Shown here: piece by piece, positions 1 through 13,676 of the stretch
Numbering within the stretch: position 1 is the stretch's first letter
Layout: each line of letters starts with the position of its first letter
Assembly (NCBI RefSeq): GCF_964340395.1
Contig: NC_135569.1
Location: forward strand, 5,800,540 to 5,864,539
DNA: 64,000 bases
Origin: Glandiceps talaboti
Taxonomy: Eukaryota; Hemichordata; Enteropneusta; Spengelidae
Reading direction: 5' to 3'
The notes under the pieces: model-generated
Told to the model about the DNA's origin: nothing
Database searches by the model: none
What the model saw: only the letters and a program-made list of their open reading frames with translations
Position numbers and translations under genes: made by a program

Positions 1-760
1 CATAGGAATTTGACATAAGAGATTTATATACGTAATTAGAGTTATGGTATCGATGCATAGTTATATAACTACTCAACGCAATATATGTCAACGGCGATTT
101 ACTGGAAAAAATATCGGTCTGATGATATAATAATATGTCTAGAAGGAGTATGAATTCTATCAAATCAACAGCAAGATATCTCCGAGTATCCACCTTATAA
201 CAATTTCAATATCCTACGCCTAAAATAAAATCCACTGTGACTTTATGAACTTCGAGCAATATATGAGTTTTGTATCATGATATATCTTCTGGCAAATGAT
301 TGGTTTTATGTTCATCAAATATTTATTAACTATATTCATTGAAAGGGATTGGGGGCACATATGGAAAATATGGCCGCATGGTCTGTAGACAAATTTTCAG
401 TATTCATACAAATTCTTTTTGTGAATTCAGTTATTAATATAACAACAATGGTACGTTCATAAAATGTTCCAATTATTTTATTGTAAATAAACGAATACCC
501 GCTTTTACTAGCATTTTTTGCATTTGACAAGAAATCAGGATTATTTCTACAGCTACAAGAATTGCCTATAATGAATGTATATTTTTAGAAGGATGTTAAG
601 GCCATTAATTCATTCAATAATAACACGTCTCCGATGAATACACCTACATACAGTATAGTTAGAGGTAAAGTCATTTCTGCTCTTATCAGTTTAATTTACC
701 AGGACAAGGATGTGTGGCAGGAAAAGAAAAAAAACTGATTGTTAAAATTTATACATTCTC

Positions 761-763
<3 letters not shown>
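1..763. other. Non-coding, no recognised feature
   Basis: AT-rich unique-looking sequence. The only open frame, on the minus strand at 336-530, resembles nothing known and has no supporting splice or promoter context. Confidence 0.5.

Positions 764-856
<93 letters not shown>
764..856. repeat. (TA)n microsatellite
   Basis: About 46 uninterrupted AT dinucleotides. The tyrosine/isoleucine-rich open frame across it is a translation artefact. Confidence 0.97.
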
Positions 857-858
<2 letters not shown>

Positions 859-924
859 TCTCCAAGGTGATTTAGCACTCTACTTGGCGAAAGAAGAATA
901 AAACTCTATGTATGTATGTATGTG

Positions 925-930
925 TATATA

Positions 931-984
<54 letters not shown>

Positions 985-1022
985 TATATATATATAAATC
1001 ACTACTTTAAATATTCGAAATG

Positions 1023-1099
<77 letters not shown>
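925..1099. repeat. Interrupted (TA)n microsatellite, two blocks
   Basis: Two TA blocks separated by about 29 bp of unique sequence (996-1024). The second block, 1025-1099, is the loop of an inverted repeat annotated separately. Confidence 0.95.
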
Positions 1100-1102
<3 letters not shown>

Positions 1103-1128
1103 ATTTCGAATATTTAAAGTAGTGATTT
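996..1128. repeat. Inverted repeat with (TA)n as loop
   Basis: A 29-bp arm at 996-1024 beginning AAATCACTACTTTAAATA is repeated in inverse complement at 1100-1128 with essentially no mismatch. The whole interior is (TA)n. Either a palindromic element had its centre replaced by an expanding TA tract, or a foldback element carries a TA loop. No target duplication is evident. Confidence 0.85.
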
Positions 1129-4100
1129 TTAATATTAATTCCCAAAGGATTTTTCTATGATCATTTATATAAAATATTTTGCCATGATCTAAAATAATAA
1201 CGTTATTTCAGTAAGTACATTTATACATTTGTGCTGAAGTAAATTTACAGGACTTTTTTTTTTATTTCATTGTATATATGTTCTTCGTCTGATTGCTTTG
1301 TGTTACTAAAGACATCGATACATTGGCGATGACATCGCTATTATATTAATATATATTGACATGAAATATTATATTGCCATTTCATCGGAAAGGGCGTGAT
1401 GAATAACACAATTGCAGCTCTATCATTTCACGATCAGTACCCGCAAAATATATATATTACAATTTAGCAATGTCCTCCAAATAGAAGAACGAACCACATG
1501 TGTCCGATACAATAGGTCAGAACTTAACGACTTCCAGTAAACAGATAACAAACCATTTAAATCGAATTCAATAGGTAAATCTATTTTTAAGTATTCGTAC
1601 ACTCAAAGGATCTTAACTCATAAAATCTTACTACAATGCTAACCTTACTTAATAATGTACGTTTTGTATAAACATGTTAGAACATCTCACTAATCTGAGC
1701 CTAAATCTGTTTCGCTTTCCGTCAATCTCAAGAGAAATAACAATAGCATTACAACATGTTCTTGTTCAGTGTGAATTTTATTCATTATTCAATGTTCTCT
1801 TTTAACACACGTTTTAAAAGAAATACCCATGGTTGCCCCAGAAAATTACAATGATGTATTCACGTCGATTCAATCTTATCAAATATTTACCAACGTGCAT
1901 TTTATATCATTAAAATATAGCTAGGAGTTGCCTTAATATGCAAATGTAGAAACAGCGTCGATATATTTGAGTACCATGCCAGCCTGTACAATGATAATAT
2001 TAACACTGGAATTTACATAGTTTAACATATGTACACGTGGCAATCTATTAATTCAACAATTTGAACTGAAGACTCGTTTTATGAGTTTTGCTGGTTCCCA
2101 GAAATACATTCGGTCAATGCTCTAATGGTCATGATTAAAATGTCACAAATACTGAGTGTAATTTCTCATCATAATGTATGTTTCGATGGTAACGACATTA
2201 AGGAACTAGTATAGGCACTGATAGCGTGTTAAAATATACATAATGGTGTAATTAATAGTTAAACGTACCATTCATATATTGAGCATTTGTAAAGGTTATG
2301 TACAATAATGACTGTAATTACTCAAATTATACTCTAACTATGCAAATTTCTAAATAACTATCATATTATCTAAATATGGGTTATAAAATAGCGATTTTGA
2401 AATGTACATCAACCGTTTACATTTAGAAATTACAAAACCCGGATTTCGGATCCGGATGACGTCATTTTAAATTGCATGCGTATGCTATGTAGCTTAAATG
2501 TTAGGTGGCAAATCTCTCATTATTCTTTGACTTTTAGAAAAACACATTTTTCGAGATTGCAGAAAGTTGGTGTTGCCGTAAAAAATTCCTTTGAAAAGCT
2601 GCTGTCAGGCGATGCGATAGGGACTTCACATTTCAAGAATTCAAGAAAGTGTTACACTCCCATTTTGCCACCATTGTGAATGCCAATAATGCACGTCGAG
2701 TATTTGCGATTTGGGTCATCTTCGTATGTAACATACTGCTAGTCTTTACAGGATAGAATGATATAAATATCAGATACTGCTCAGCATGAAGTAGGCTCAT
2801 GTAAAGTACAATTCATGCAATGTACTTTAATAATCCGTCATCACGCATATAAATAAGCTATTGCTGTTATCAAGTTCGAAATAATTTGAATTAGAGTCCG
2901 AGTTTCACCCTTTAGGCATAGGTTAATTTCAAACTGTTCGGGCGAAAATTGATTCAGTACTTTCAAATACTAAACCCGGTAACTATCACATGCAATGAAT
3001 AATAATACACATTCTTTAGACATGCCCGAAACGGGTATTTTGTGACTGAATAGGCAGTTTTGTGTGGTATAGCTTTAATACAATGCCAGTCAATATTTTA
3101 TGACTTAGCTTTTTAATGTAGTAAATGTGTCGTTGTAAAGGTCAACAGAATAATGAGCGCTGTTATTTCTCCTTTATAATGGCCAGGTTTGGGTAAGGAT
3201 TAAAATTTAGTTGTTGTTCTGGCGACAGAGCTATAGAAAAAGTTCATCCAGAACTAAAGAATGGTCTTATGTAATTCTCATGACCTTAATGATAAGATAA
3301 GGAATGAAAGAATTGAAACCCTGACCTTTAACCTTCCCTTTTCATATTCTATTAAAATTACTCTGTAAACAATATGTGCATACACTATTACAATGACTGA
3401 TTGTGCTCTTCCCTTTATTTCATGAATTCATTTATCCATCAATTCTAACTGCACTGTTCATTTTGCAGAATATAAAATATACTTTACTTTTGTAAATATA
3501 TCTTCATATTTTTCAATTTATCCATTTCAAAAGATGTTATCACCAAGTTAACCATAACTTAGCTGAAGATTGAATATTGATGTGTGATGTCTGTATAGTT
3601 TGAGTCGTACCACTCGGATTGTCACGGTACAATCAGTGCATTTAACTCTAAGGGCAAAAGTGTTTTCAAACTATTTAAATGTTTCCTATCAAACAATTGC
3701 AACTTAAAATTGCGAATAGTGTAATGATCTGGTAATGCTATCCATGTATCTTCGTACCATTTGCAAAGAGAAGAATGTCTGTATCACATGTGTTTCACAT
3801 GAATGATAATGTTAGTTTTTATACAGTGTCTTTTCACAGTATGCTGTAAACACTTTACAATTATTAACCCTGAATGGATCTATAACACCACAAAGGCTCT
3901 TTATACTTCCTCAACTCCCTGGGGAGCAACATATTTCATATCAGGTCCTCAATTATACAGCTGAGTTACTAGGGCAATGCTATTCAGAAACAAACGGCAG
4001 TCGGTAGGCTTAAACTGACAACTTTTTTTAAAAAATTGCTTTATTTTCTACAAACACTTACAGACAGTAGAGGTACTGCAGCGAAGAACATGACAAATAG

Positions 4101-4953
4101 CTCTAATAGAGCTAATGAGACATCAACTTGCTGATTTCAAACAGGCCATTGTGACTATTTTACCATCATTACTCCACATGTAAGCCTTTATGCCTACATG
4201 ACGACTGTGCTGCCTGAAACTTTAGATCATATTTTTTGAAACATTAATGTTAAGGCTCTTGTGTATATATCCTTTTGGAAAACAAATGTCACAAGTCGTT
4301 CCTTTTCATAATGTCTCAAGTTACCCATAAGAGAGCAAATAAACGGATATGTGATATGGTTGGACATCATGATTAATTTACTAACACTGACCCTTTATGA
4401 CACATTTCCTTTAATGAAATAATATCAGCAACTCTTTCCTGACAGAACCAGCTGCGTAAAGTAGACCATTAATTGATGTATTGTCAAATGAAAGTTGGAT
4501 AATGTGAAATTGGGGTATACATTGGTGCCAATAACGAAGAATTGTTTGTGTGAAACATAGGATTCATAGACAAAATAGTCAAATAATCTTTCAAATAAAA
4601 CTTTAGGTAATTTTGAACGTTGAGTTCAAATGTCATTTACCAAGCAAAAACAGAACTTGGGGACTGTTCTTCGAGAACCACAAGTCCAGAATGACTTGAA
4701 AGAATTTCGAAAAAGTTATATCTTATAAATACATAACGCCAAGTGAAATGCCATGCATGCTAGTGCAGTTTGAAAATATAATTAAAATCTATACCAAATA
4801 TTGGAAATGCTAATAAGTGATTACTTGAAATATGTTTAGAAAGTGACTCAACCTGTCTTTATTGTTTTCCCGTTGAAAAGTTTAAATTGTCGTCTGCTGG
4901 CATTTCCCTACACATGAGACATATTGCCATTATTGGGTATTTATTTTGGATTT
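1129..4953. other. Non-coding stretch, no recognised gene
   Basis: About 3.8 kb of AT-rich sequence without recognisable coding or mobile-element content. A perfect palindromic CRE-type octamer TGACGTCA lies at 2457-2464, just upstream of a 67-codon frame at 2476-2679 that matches no family I know. With no TATA box, splice sites or coding signature, I do not call a gene or promoter. Confidence 0.5.
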
Positions 4954-5067
4954 TGTAACTCACTACATTGCAAACAGCTAAATAAATGTGCGAGAATGTT
5001 TGTTATTGTAGGTACAATAACAAACATTTTACACATTTATCACTCTTTTGCAATTTATTGAGTTACA
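4954..5067. mobile_element. Foldback MITE, family 'TGTAACTCA'
   Basis: A nearly full-length palindrome. TGTAACTCACTACATTGCAA on the left folds onto the matching sequence ending GAGTTACA on the right, with the symmetry centre in a tract TTGTTATTGTAGGTACAATA. A second copy lies at 53119-53256 with the same centre and the same outer sequence CCAAGTCTGTGTTTGTAAC. Two copies with shared ends and internal palindrome indicate a non-autonomous inverted-repeat DNA element. Superfamily and target duplication are not clear. Confidence 0.75.
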
Positions 5068-5409
5068 AACACAGACTTGGTCAATGTTGTATCACATTGA
5101 TATTTCAAGTAGGAAGCCATGATGAAATTGTTTATAAATTAAAAAACCAAAATAGATACTCAGTCCTCATCCATATCGCCACTTTAAGCTTTCAGTCTTT
5201 CGGAGGATTCCATAGCGGAAGTCTGTTACCCCATTAGTGTTCATGTGAAGTCTACAGAAAACTAGTTAATTGAACTGTAATCTGATCCTAAACAGTGCAT
5301 GCTTTGATTCAGTCTTTTCCGACAGATCTCAAAGATAAGTGAAACATTTATTTAAAAATTCGCTAATACATGATAGATAAGTATGACAGCATGAGAATGG
5401 TTCCACAAG

Positions 5410-5655
5410 CTCAATGTCCGGCCTTTCGGTGTTCGAGTGGTTAAACCATTTGCCTCTTACCATTCCGATCGGGGGTTCGAGCCACAGCCACGCTTCAAGC
5501 AAGAGGAATGCCGTACTACCAGAGAGCTGATGTTTTCTCAGGGCACTCCGGTTTCCTCCTTTATTTAACCGTTGAGGAGTGCTCCTTACTGGAGTTCTTG
5601 GGAGACAGGCATTAATACGCTTGAAGAACAACCCAGTATAAATAAAGATAATTAT
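5410..5655 (+). mobile_element. tRNA-derived SINE
   Basis: The head has the internal RNA polymerase III promoter of a tRNA. An A-box-like segment TGTTCGAGTGG lies near 5430, and a B box GGTTCGAGCC at 5474-5483, at tRNA-like spacing. The body continues with a GGGCACTCCGGTTTCCTCC segment typical of invertebrate SINE bodies and ends in an A-rich tail (AAATAAAGATA) near 5645. The 109-codon minus frame here is a frame through the SINE, not a gene. Family assignment needs a repeat library. An intact tRNA is excluded because no acceptor or anticodon stems can be folded. Confidence 0.75.
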
Positions 5656-5962
5656 CATAGCTTACAGCAATGCAGCACATGTTGTTGTAATTATCTATCA
5701 TGTTTTGTTGTTTCTCGTCAAATTTATAGTCGTCTTTCTAAGAATTCACATGGCAGGAAATCACGTATTGTAATGTCATAGTAGCTATATACAGCGTAGG
5801 CATTCAGATAAATCAAATGTATATTCTGTCTAATATTAATAAAGATAAATTTTAGATACCACTGCTCACATGGAAATACACGTACTCTTCCCTTCCTTTC
5901 TCGTATTTCCATAACACCTCTACCAAGTTCTTGTCAGATTCATACACCAGGCACAACAATAA

Positions 5963-6034
5963 CACATACATACATACATACATACATACATACATACATA
6001 CATACATACATACACAGATACATACATACATACA

Positions 6035-6064
<30 letters not shown>
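5963..6064. repeat. (CATA)n microsatellite
   Basis: About 25 tetranucleotide units with one CAGA-type interruption near 6014. Open frames on both strands are repeat translations. Confidence 0.97.
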
Positions 6065-6066
<2 letters not shown>

Positions 6067-8371
6067 GTACAGTTCAAGCAAAGAAACTGAATTGTTTACA
6101 TTATGCAAATTAGCTTGTTACGTATGCATAAGTGACTTATGGAAGTGACCTTTTTCATCTTTCAGATTCGGCCATATTTTGCTACCCTTTATCGCAGACG
6201 ATTTCATGGATTTCGTTGAAATAAATCACTGCATGCAACGAGAAAAGGCATCGTAAGTACACTTATAACTGATCGATTGAAGATAATAGTATTAAGTAAA
6301 AACTCAATTATGTTGCCGTAAGTACTTAACGTATACAAATGCTCTTAAACAGTGACGTGTGTGGCTACAAACGATGCAATACACCTGCATTTACAATTTC
6401 AAATATGTTAATTCTTCAGGAAAACGATTTATGTTTGCCCGATAAATGTTACAATAGTTGCAAAGTGCTTCTCCTGAAACTTAATCTACACATCCATGAG
6501 GCCGACGTGTATGAACATATTAGATCGAGTCAGTCACTTTGCATTTTGTATGATGCTAATCTCCTACAGCGCAACAAAGTTAATAATGGCAATTTGAATA
6601 TAGGGTTAGTGAATGTATAAGAAAAACACTTTCTCCTTGAGCGCAATAATCAAAGTTAGTAACGGCGATGCAAGCATATCTTCCAGGCAAATAAAAAGAT
6701 GTCAAAGAATGTAGATGACGGTCAAGTATTTTTGTAGGGTTGGTGAGTGTAAATTTCAAAGGGAAAAACCTTGAATTTACTTATAACGTAATCTCTGTAA
6801 AAGCCGTCTCGTGCTGTGATCCATTACGAAGTATTACGTCATTCAATGTTGGTAATTCTTTCTCCTAGTCACCAGGTGTTCCTCTCCAACATAGAGTTCT
6901 TGTGCAAACAGTCGGCAGATAAAATAGCTTTTAGAACTATATCTCAATTCGTGGACACTGTCGTTTCGCTATGACACAGGATCATTAAAAATATATGCAT
7001 TGTGCGACCACTACATCTAATAACTGCCAACACATGTTAATGATAAAGCCCAACATTTGCATATCGATTCGCATGAGATTATATTGATATGTATTTTGAT
7101 ATCATATTTATCTTTTAGCATACTTGTATTATGCTTTGCAGTTATTGATTTTTAAGTTCCATTTAGAGATAAAGACCCTTTAAGTTAGTCTAAGCAAAAC
7201 ATTGTTATCATATCATAACCATACACTCGGTTTCTTTTAATGTAGATTTTTTTTAAAACTAACGCACTAAACGACAAATTGTATTGAAATGAGCCTCCAA
7301 ATTTATAGTGTAATAGATTTATATATTGTAGATATTTTTATGGTTAAAGTTGACTAGTTTAAGAGGAACCATGTACCCTATGATAGCAATGATGTTAATA
7401 GACATGTATTTTGGTGCCTTGCCTTCGGCTGGAATACTAACAGTTATGTATCAAAGGAAATATACGCTCGTTTTATTACATTGCAAGTATCTCTGGTTAA
7501 TGTGTGAAATAAGAGTTAAATAATAATATCTTATTAAGGGAAGGGTCTTCATTAGCTAGCTTTGCTATGACTGCCATATAATGAAATACTGCAACAGAAG
7601 CGCTAACAATACGTCATGGTGTGAAAGGCTCAATTTGCATATTTGGTAAGCTTAAGCGAGTGAAACAGCAATTTTTTAATAGCACCATAGGTATATAAAA
7701 AATGACACAATTACTTGGCAACAGCTGTCACAGCTGTAATTCCAGAAAATAAAAAAGTGGGAATACTGCCCGATAACAACATGTGTACGTTTACTTGAAG
7801 TGATACTGTCATTAATGTATTGTTTTATGGGTTATTATATCGATGGTCAATTTACGTATGTTATCGGTTTTGCGTTTATTGTTTGCTCAGGATAAAAAGT
7901 ATACAATTTTCAACCACAGATGTTATTTTTCATACAGCTGTCAAACATTCCCATCAAATACCTTTGACCTGTTATGGAACAACATTCGCTGTGTATACTT
8001 TTCTTCCAATATGTCAATTGCCTAGTAAACTCTTACATGATCAATTTAGAATTAGTTGCCAAAGACTTAATCTCAGGAACTGACTTCCATGTTTATGACT
8101 ATTACTTTTTTTTAAAAATATTTCAATAGCCAAGAAAACTCTTACAAAATCAATTTTTAAAGTTATTTGACTGTGTAACATTTATGAATTGATTGACATG
8201 TTCATACTACTATTACACACAAAATAATCAATTGATGCAAAGTTTTTCATAGGATGGGGCTTTTTCTCGACAGGCTTCCCCTAGACTTTGGTTGATAAAG
8301 TTCAGAGAGTGGTTGGGTAAGGCGCGAAACCGTCGCACGTACGTCAACAACATGTTTAGTTAAACATTTAC
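6065..8371. other. Non-coding stretch, no recognised gene
   Basis: No microsatellite, inverted element or recognisable coding remnant. Frames at 6339-6620 (93 codons) and 7820-8083 (87 codons) resemble no known family and are in the length range expected by chance. Confidence 0.5.
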
Positions 8372-8437
8372 AGTCTAGTTCCTATACGGTATCGTTATGA
8401 TTTAAACCTCTACTCGACCACGTTGGCATCCAGACTA
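8372..8437 (-). mobile_element. TAGTCT-ended MITE, short copy
   Basis: Read on the minus strand it begins TAGTCTGGATGCCAAC and ends GTATAGGAACTAGACTG. These are the conserved ends of the family at 27195, 36262 and 43500. A 7-bp direct repeat TAAACAT (8361-8367, 8438-8444) brackets it, but the left copy is a few bases away from the end, so the target duplication is uncertain. Confidence 0.75.
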
Positions 8438-9587
8438 TAAACATCAAAAGACATTGTTCATAAATCATAACGTTATTTATTAATTATTTATTTGTAATAA
8501 ACTAACACTGTCAAACTTTTTAAGATACGGCCTCAAACAGGAAAACCATGTCGTTTCTTCTGAAAGACAGATTAAAACAGCAACATGTTAGTTTTGGTGT
8601 ACCTGCTCATCTTATCGGACACAATACTCAACCATACGTTACGTCACTACGGTGATTAGCGAATACAATGTAAATGAAATGAGTTGAGAGGTCACTGCAT
8701 TCGTTTTGACGACCAGTGCCAAGTGGTACCTGGAACCCTGCCAAAATCTGATGAATCGATTTGTTTGAAGTGTACTTGGTTCATCTCGGTGACATTCCTC
8801 TGTACGAAAAATGTACCACTTAGCACAGTATACACTTGACGACTCAATAACTGACAAAAAAAGTTATAACTAATTTTTAGGAAGACATAATAAATTCTTG
8901 CCACAGCAGCTTTAAAAAGTTTACATACTTCAAATATCATTCCTTCGCTTTTATCATTTTTGGGCTTATGTTTGTTTGACCCACCGACATATTTATTTAA
9001 CTTAACTGACTAAATGTATACATCGTGTATATAATAACTGATCGTGTAAAGTCTGTGCCCCAGATCATAGAACGTAAGGGGTGACATAGTTTACGATACT
9101 CGTCAATAGATGCTGTTGTTTGTCATGGTGTTTTTAAGTGAACGATGTTTGTCACTGCACTAACTGGTACGCCAAGATAAGACTCTATGTTAAGAACTCT
9201 TTTAAATGACCTGGATATTACAACGAATATTTGATGTTCAGAATATCAACATTGTTATCACAAGAGTGTCATTTGCTGGCTGATGTCAAAGAGTGTGCCA
9301 GCGTGGGTTAATAAACTTGTCGTGAATATTACAAATAGTCACGGTCTAAATCCTTGTTAAGATGACGTGAACTGTTAATGTCACTCTCGTTTCAGAGCTC
9401 TTTGTTTGAGTGTTCCAGTGGGTCTACTTTGGTGTCATTAACAAAACGTCTAAAGTGTTGAATGTCAACGGTGTTCTCACGCAAACGTGCTACTGATACC
9501 GATTCCATACTTAGGTGTTTCGAATACGTACATTGCATCGACTGAAAACGAATACTGTATTTTTTTTTCAATGACATGTACCTTGTG
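8438..9587. other. Non-coding stretch, nothing recognised
   Basis: No repeat, RNA gene or coding signature. Overlapping minus frames at 8639-8940 are unrecognised. Confidence 0.5.
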
Positions 9588-9642
9588 TAGTTCCTATACA
9601 GTATCGTTCTGTGGTTAGAAATCACAGTTGGCATCCAGACTA
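9588..9642 (-). mobile_element. TAGTCT-family MITE, deletion derivative
   Basis: The minus strand begins TAGTCTGGATGCCAACTG and retains the family terminus GTATAGGAACTA, but lacks the last bases of that end and most of the interior. At about 55 bp it is the smallest copy here. The 100-codon minus frame over it is a by-product. Confidence 0.7.
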
Positions 9643-11199
9643 ACATATACCCAACGCTAAACAAGTACATTTTTTCATATTTGTTGTTTGTCAACTGTTA
9701 CTAACTATGACGTAATTCATACTTATTACGTAATCTTTGCGCTTTATGGGAATGTCTGCTTGACGTCATGGCTGCTTCACTATTTGTGCAGTCATTTTCA
9801 TTTTGAGTTTAGCTTGCAAAATTGAAAGGTCATTTGCTGTAGGTGGTTCTCCTGTGAATGATTACGGAAATTTTCATATTCAACTGATAACACTTAAGCC
9901 ATCACTTCCATCAAGCACGTTCTATTAACATATGCGCCTCGGAACATTTGTTGTAACTTTGTTTACGAAAATTTTAGTCCACTGTCAGTGGAATTCAAGA
10001 AAAAAATCTGATGTTACCGAACAATTTGAAATAGAGATCACAATCATATCAAAATTAAGGCATTTTAAGATTTAATATACTGTGCAAATACTGTGTTATT
10101 CCATGGAAAAACCTTGCTGATTTACTTCAAAATCCTACGGCGAACCCACACGTTTCAAAATGATGAGGAACAAGCTCATGTGGCAAATTTTGGAGACATG
10201 TTAATAACTTTGATTCTTAGCAAAAATTAGTCCCGACGAGAATGCTACTTAAATTGATGCTATCAAAATGTAAGGTCGTTTACCTGTGTAGGTGTACTGA
10301 TAAGGCTATAATTACTAACTATGTCAGAAGAGATACGCTTATGACTTGATAACGGCGTGTCAATACACAACAGTCAGGTGTTAAACACTATTTTTGATCA
10401 TCAGGTCACCCTTTCAAACAGGCGATGATGACGTCCTTTCAAGTTTCAACCAATTCAAGATACACATAAATCGGTTCATTTCAAAAAAGAAATGTGTGCT
10501 TCACACAATGGTTTAGCCTTGGGTAATCACCACCCTTAAAGAATGGATTCCATAGTGAACAATATGTACAAGGTTCGTGTTTAGTTTATCGAGACAAACT
10601 ACACGTTCACCCTCAAGCCTTCTTAATGGATAGAGACCATATGGTTACCAGATAATGTGTAATTTGTAATATTATATCCTTTTCATATAACAATTCTTGA
10701 ACTCTGACAACGCAAAAATCAAGATTTATTCTTCAATGTATATAATTATTTGAGGCGTAGGCTGATGTAGTCTGTAAGATATACAGACATTCCCGCCACG
10801 CTATCAGCCAGCACTCATCAGAAGCGTGACAGGGCTGAACAACACGACGTACCTTCCAGTCTAAGGTGGGTGATGTCCACTCTACGCTTGACTGACAGTG
10901 TTGTCATCGTAGTTAAAGAAGGGGTGCATTGTACTAACACCAGAGTTGACCCTTAAATCGGCGGCTATTTGCATACTTAACCTCTTTTCCTAATATTTAC
11001 GACTATTAGTACTACTAACCTACATACGTCATATATGTATTCTAGTATCCCGGCACTTGTTTTGAAGGCATACATAAATCTCTCTAAAGCAGCTATCATT
11101 GGAATTGTTCTCACCACACAACTTACACAAGATAGTGGCTTTGAGTCCTTCTCCACGTCTAGAGGAATAAGAAGCCAAAGTCATTAAACAAAAGCTGTT
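9643..11199. other. Non-coding stretch, nothing recognised
   Basis: No repeats or coding remnants seen. A CRE-like TGACGTCA occurs near 9761. I attach no function to it. Confidence 0.45.
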
Positions 11200-11317
11200 C
11201 GTGAGTAAACCCTAACTGTTAGAATGACGTAAACATACTATTAAGTAGCATCCTGAGCAGACAAATATACCATAAATGGACAACATGTAACTGCCCACAA
11301 TAAACTCTAACTTATAA
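11200..11317. repeat. Dispersed repeat shared with MITE interior at 36340-36453
   Basis: The stretch with GACGTAAACATACTATTAAG, then GTAGCATCCTGAGCAGACAA, aligns over about 110 bp with the interior of the 372-bp TAGTCT-ended element at 36262-36633. It lacks that element's ends. It is either a fragment of the longer MITE subfamily or an independent repeat that was captured by it. Confidence 0.65.
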
Positions 11318-11355
11318 TTACTACATTAGGTAGAATGCTTTTGATTGATTAACAT

Positions 11356-11727
11356 AAGGCCTAAAAAATAATTGTTTGGTTCCAGTTACCCGACCCCATC
11401 TAGCTTTTCACTGCCGACCCTAAACTTTGTTTTATGTATTCGAGAAAAAAATAATAAAATCGCAAAAATTGTGAAGTCTCATGAGAAATAGTGGATGCGA
11501 AAACTGACATCAACTTAAAAAGACAAAATAAAACTGTTCTTCCAATCTGTAATGGCTGTATATCTGATAGAAAGAACTAAACAAGACAGAGACCATATGG
11601 AAAACAATTGAAAACCTGAACTAGACACTCACACAGAAAAAAAATATCATAAAATATAATTTAAAAAATGTACCTACACCACCTATTCTAAAATTGAGCG
11701 TAATCGGAACCACATATTATGCCTAAG
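11356..11727 (-). mobile_element. GGCCTAA-ended MITE, near full length
   Basis: Inverse-orientation copy of a roughly 360-bp family also found at 30208 and 42592, with fragments at 39331 and 26553. Ends: AAGGCCTAAAAAATAATTG on the left and the complement of CTTAGGCATAATATGTGG on the right. Internal landmarks shared by all copies are GGTTCC near one end, a GGGTCGG motif near the other, and AGTTGATGTCAG in the middle. It has no coding capacity. The autonomous partner is not in the window. Confidence 0.8.
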
Positions 11728-13676
11728 CATGAAATGCTATTTCAGCTCCTCGTTCCTCTAGACGTGAAGGAAGATTCAAAGTCATGGATATCCTCTAGGA
11801 CCAAACGTATTTATCCATTAGTCATAACGACAGTTTCACCAAAAACAATATTTGTTTAAATAATAGGCAGCAAATTGTAGGAAAGAAGACGTGATATAAT
11901 GATGGAGAGACAAATATTTTATAGTATGCTGTAAATAAAAAAAATATCCACTGGTATTTTCAATGCTCGAATTACATGGTAATTGTAAAACATACACGAC
12001 TGATTGCGAGTGTACATGCACACAATAATGTATGGAACATATCTGGGCCACTAGAACTTGGAACATTTTCGAAATTATTATCAAATCAAGTGCATTGTGT
12101 AATATTCAATATCTTTAGTTATTGTCATAGCAAATTTTGATATGATCAAATATTTATAAAACTGTGATGAAATGTCATACATTGTAACAAATCTAAACTG
12201 GGCATGTGCATGGATGCAAAGGATTGTTGGATAATCTGTTGTCCCGGCAGTGTGCATTCTGTGGTGATCGGAGAAAAGTCCTCCCTATAATCTGCATAAC
12301 CAAGCCGGGGTATTTTTTGTTATGAATACTGCGACAGATTGTTCACAATTAGTTATTAATGTCAAGTTAATCGAAGTGAATGGCCGCATTTCCCGTCATG
12401 CACCATTCAAGATGGTGGATTTTAACATGTTTCATATACGACCTAACCTTTCTTTTGAACTGTGGAGATTGGGCTAAAAAATTGTACAAATGAGGATAAG
12501 ACAATCGTTTTACAACTTTGATCATGACGGGATCAAGCCATAAGCCAAGCAAGTGGGGTTTCACCTCACTTCTTATCACTAAGTTGTGTTTGTTGCCAAT
12601 ATTTACAAATGTGATAATGCACTCTTACATAACACCAAGTCAACATGAGTAAATCATATCAGGCAAAGTTAAGCTTAATGTTATATCAGTTTCATTGACC
12701 CATTATCAGTGACATTGCAAACAACTTTAGAGATGCAAACAATTTTTATTATATCCGATCTGCTGGCTCACCAAGTCAGGTTTGTACCATTTGAACGGAT
12801 TATAGGGGAAAACCGTCATGGTTATTTGAACATACTATTTTAATATATTTGTTCAAATCTACACTGACTATTATAAAATATTATTACTCATTAACTAGAA
12901 TTTAATGTGATGTACTTAGGCTTGTGTGATAACAAATGAAGCATCAATAAAAATAAAGATATAGACATAATGGTTTTGACTTGATTTCATGAATTTATTA
13001 GGTAAAGAATTATACAAGTAAATATTAAAATACAAGGTATAAGAAAATCGAGGATAACACATAAAACAGTATTATTTTTAAAACACCTATTTCCAATGTA
13101 GTCCTCGGAGTGGGACATTCTGAAGTGGGACATTCAAATTTTCCCGGTTCTACACCAGTAAATACATTCAACTGGAAATACAGCGATTTGAAACAATACA
13201 TTAAAACTCGTCTAGTGTGTGTTAATGTTTAAGATTAAATGCTGGGGGATCGGGAAAAGACTAACAAATTGTGCGTGCTACAACTTATAAATGCTGTGAA
13301 CGATTTACCTAATGTAGATGTCAGAAGTGGAAGGAAACTATGGAAAACAAATTATCAGAAATTTGATCCTGGTTATCAAATAACCAATGCTATTATAGTA
13401 ATACTCAGCATGACTTAGTTGAGGGAAAAAGACACCCCCAGCAAAGCAGGAAATAGGAAACGGATGCATAAAGCAAGCAGGGTTAATTGATAACAATACA
13501 GGGGCGAGAGTCCATGTAGATAGTGAATTCACATACATAAGACATTCAATGTCCAGTAATTGAAAAGAGGGACATTTGATACATTATGTGTGGCATTGTG
13601 TGTCATAAAAACACACTGATATAAAAGTTAAAGTTGAAAATGCAAATGCTAATTCTCTTTTTTACGCTACTTAAAT
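11728..13676. other. Non-coding stretch, nothing recognised
   Basis: AT-rich sequence with a few unrecognised minus frames (11836-12084, 12367-12579, 13338-13538). None shows a known domain. Confidence 0.45.

Noticed and set aside
696-1104. Poly-(Tyr/Ile) open frames, here and at every TA array
   Set aside because: They are translations of (TA)n in both directions and disappear outside the repeat. The same holds for Cys/Met/Val/Tyr frames over CATA/CAGA arrays.
2457-2464. CRE octamer TGACGTCA as a promoter mark for the frame at 2476
   Set aside because: The octamer recurs by chance or otherwise at several sites (near 9761, 23870, 27911, 61692), and the downstream frame has no coding support.
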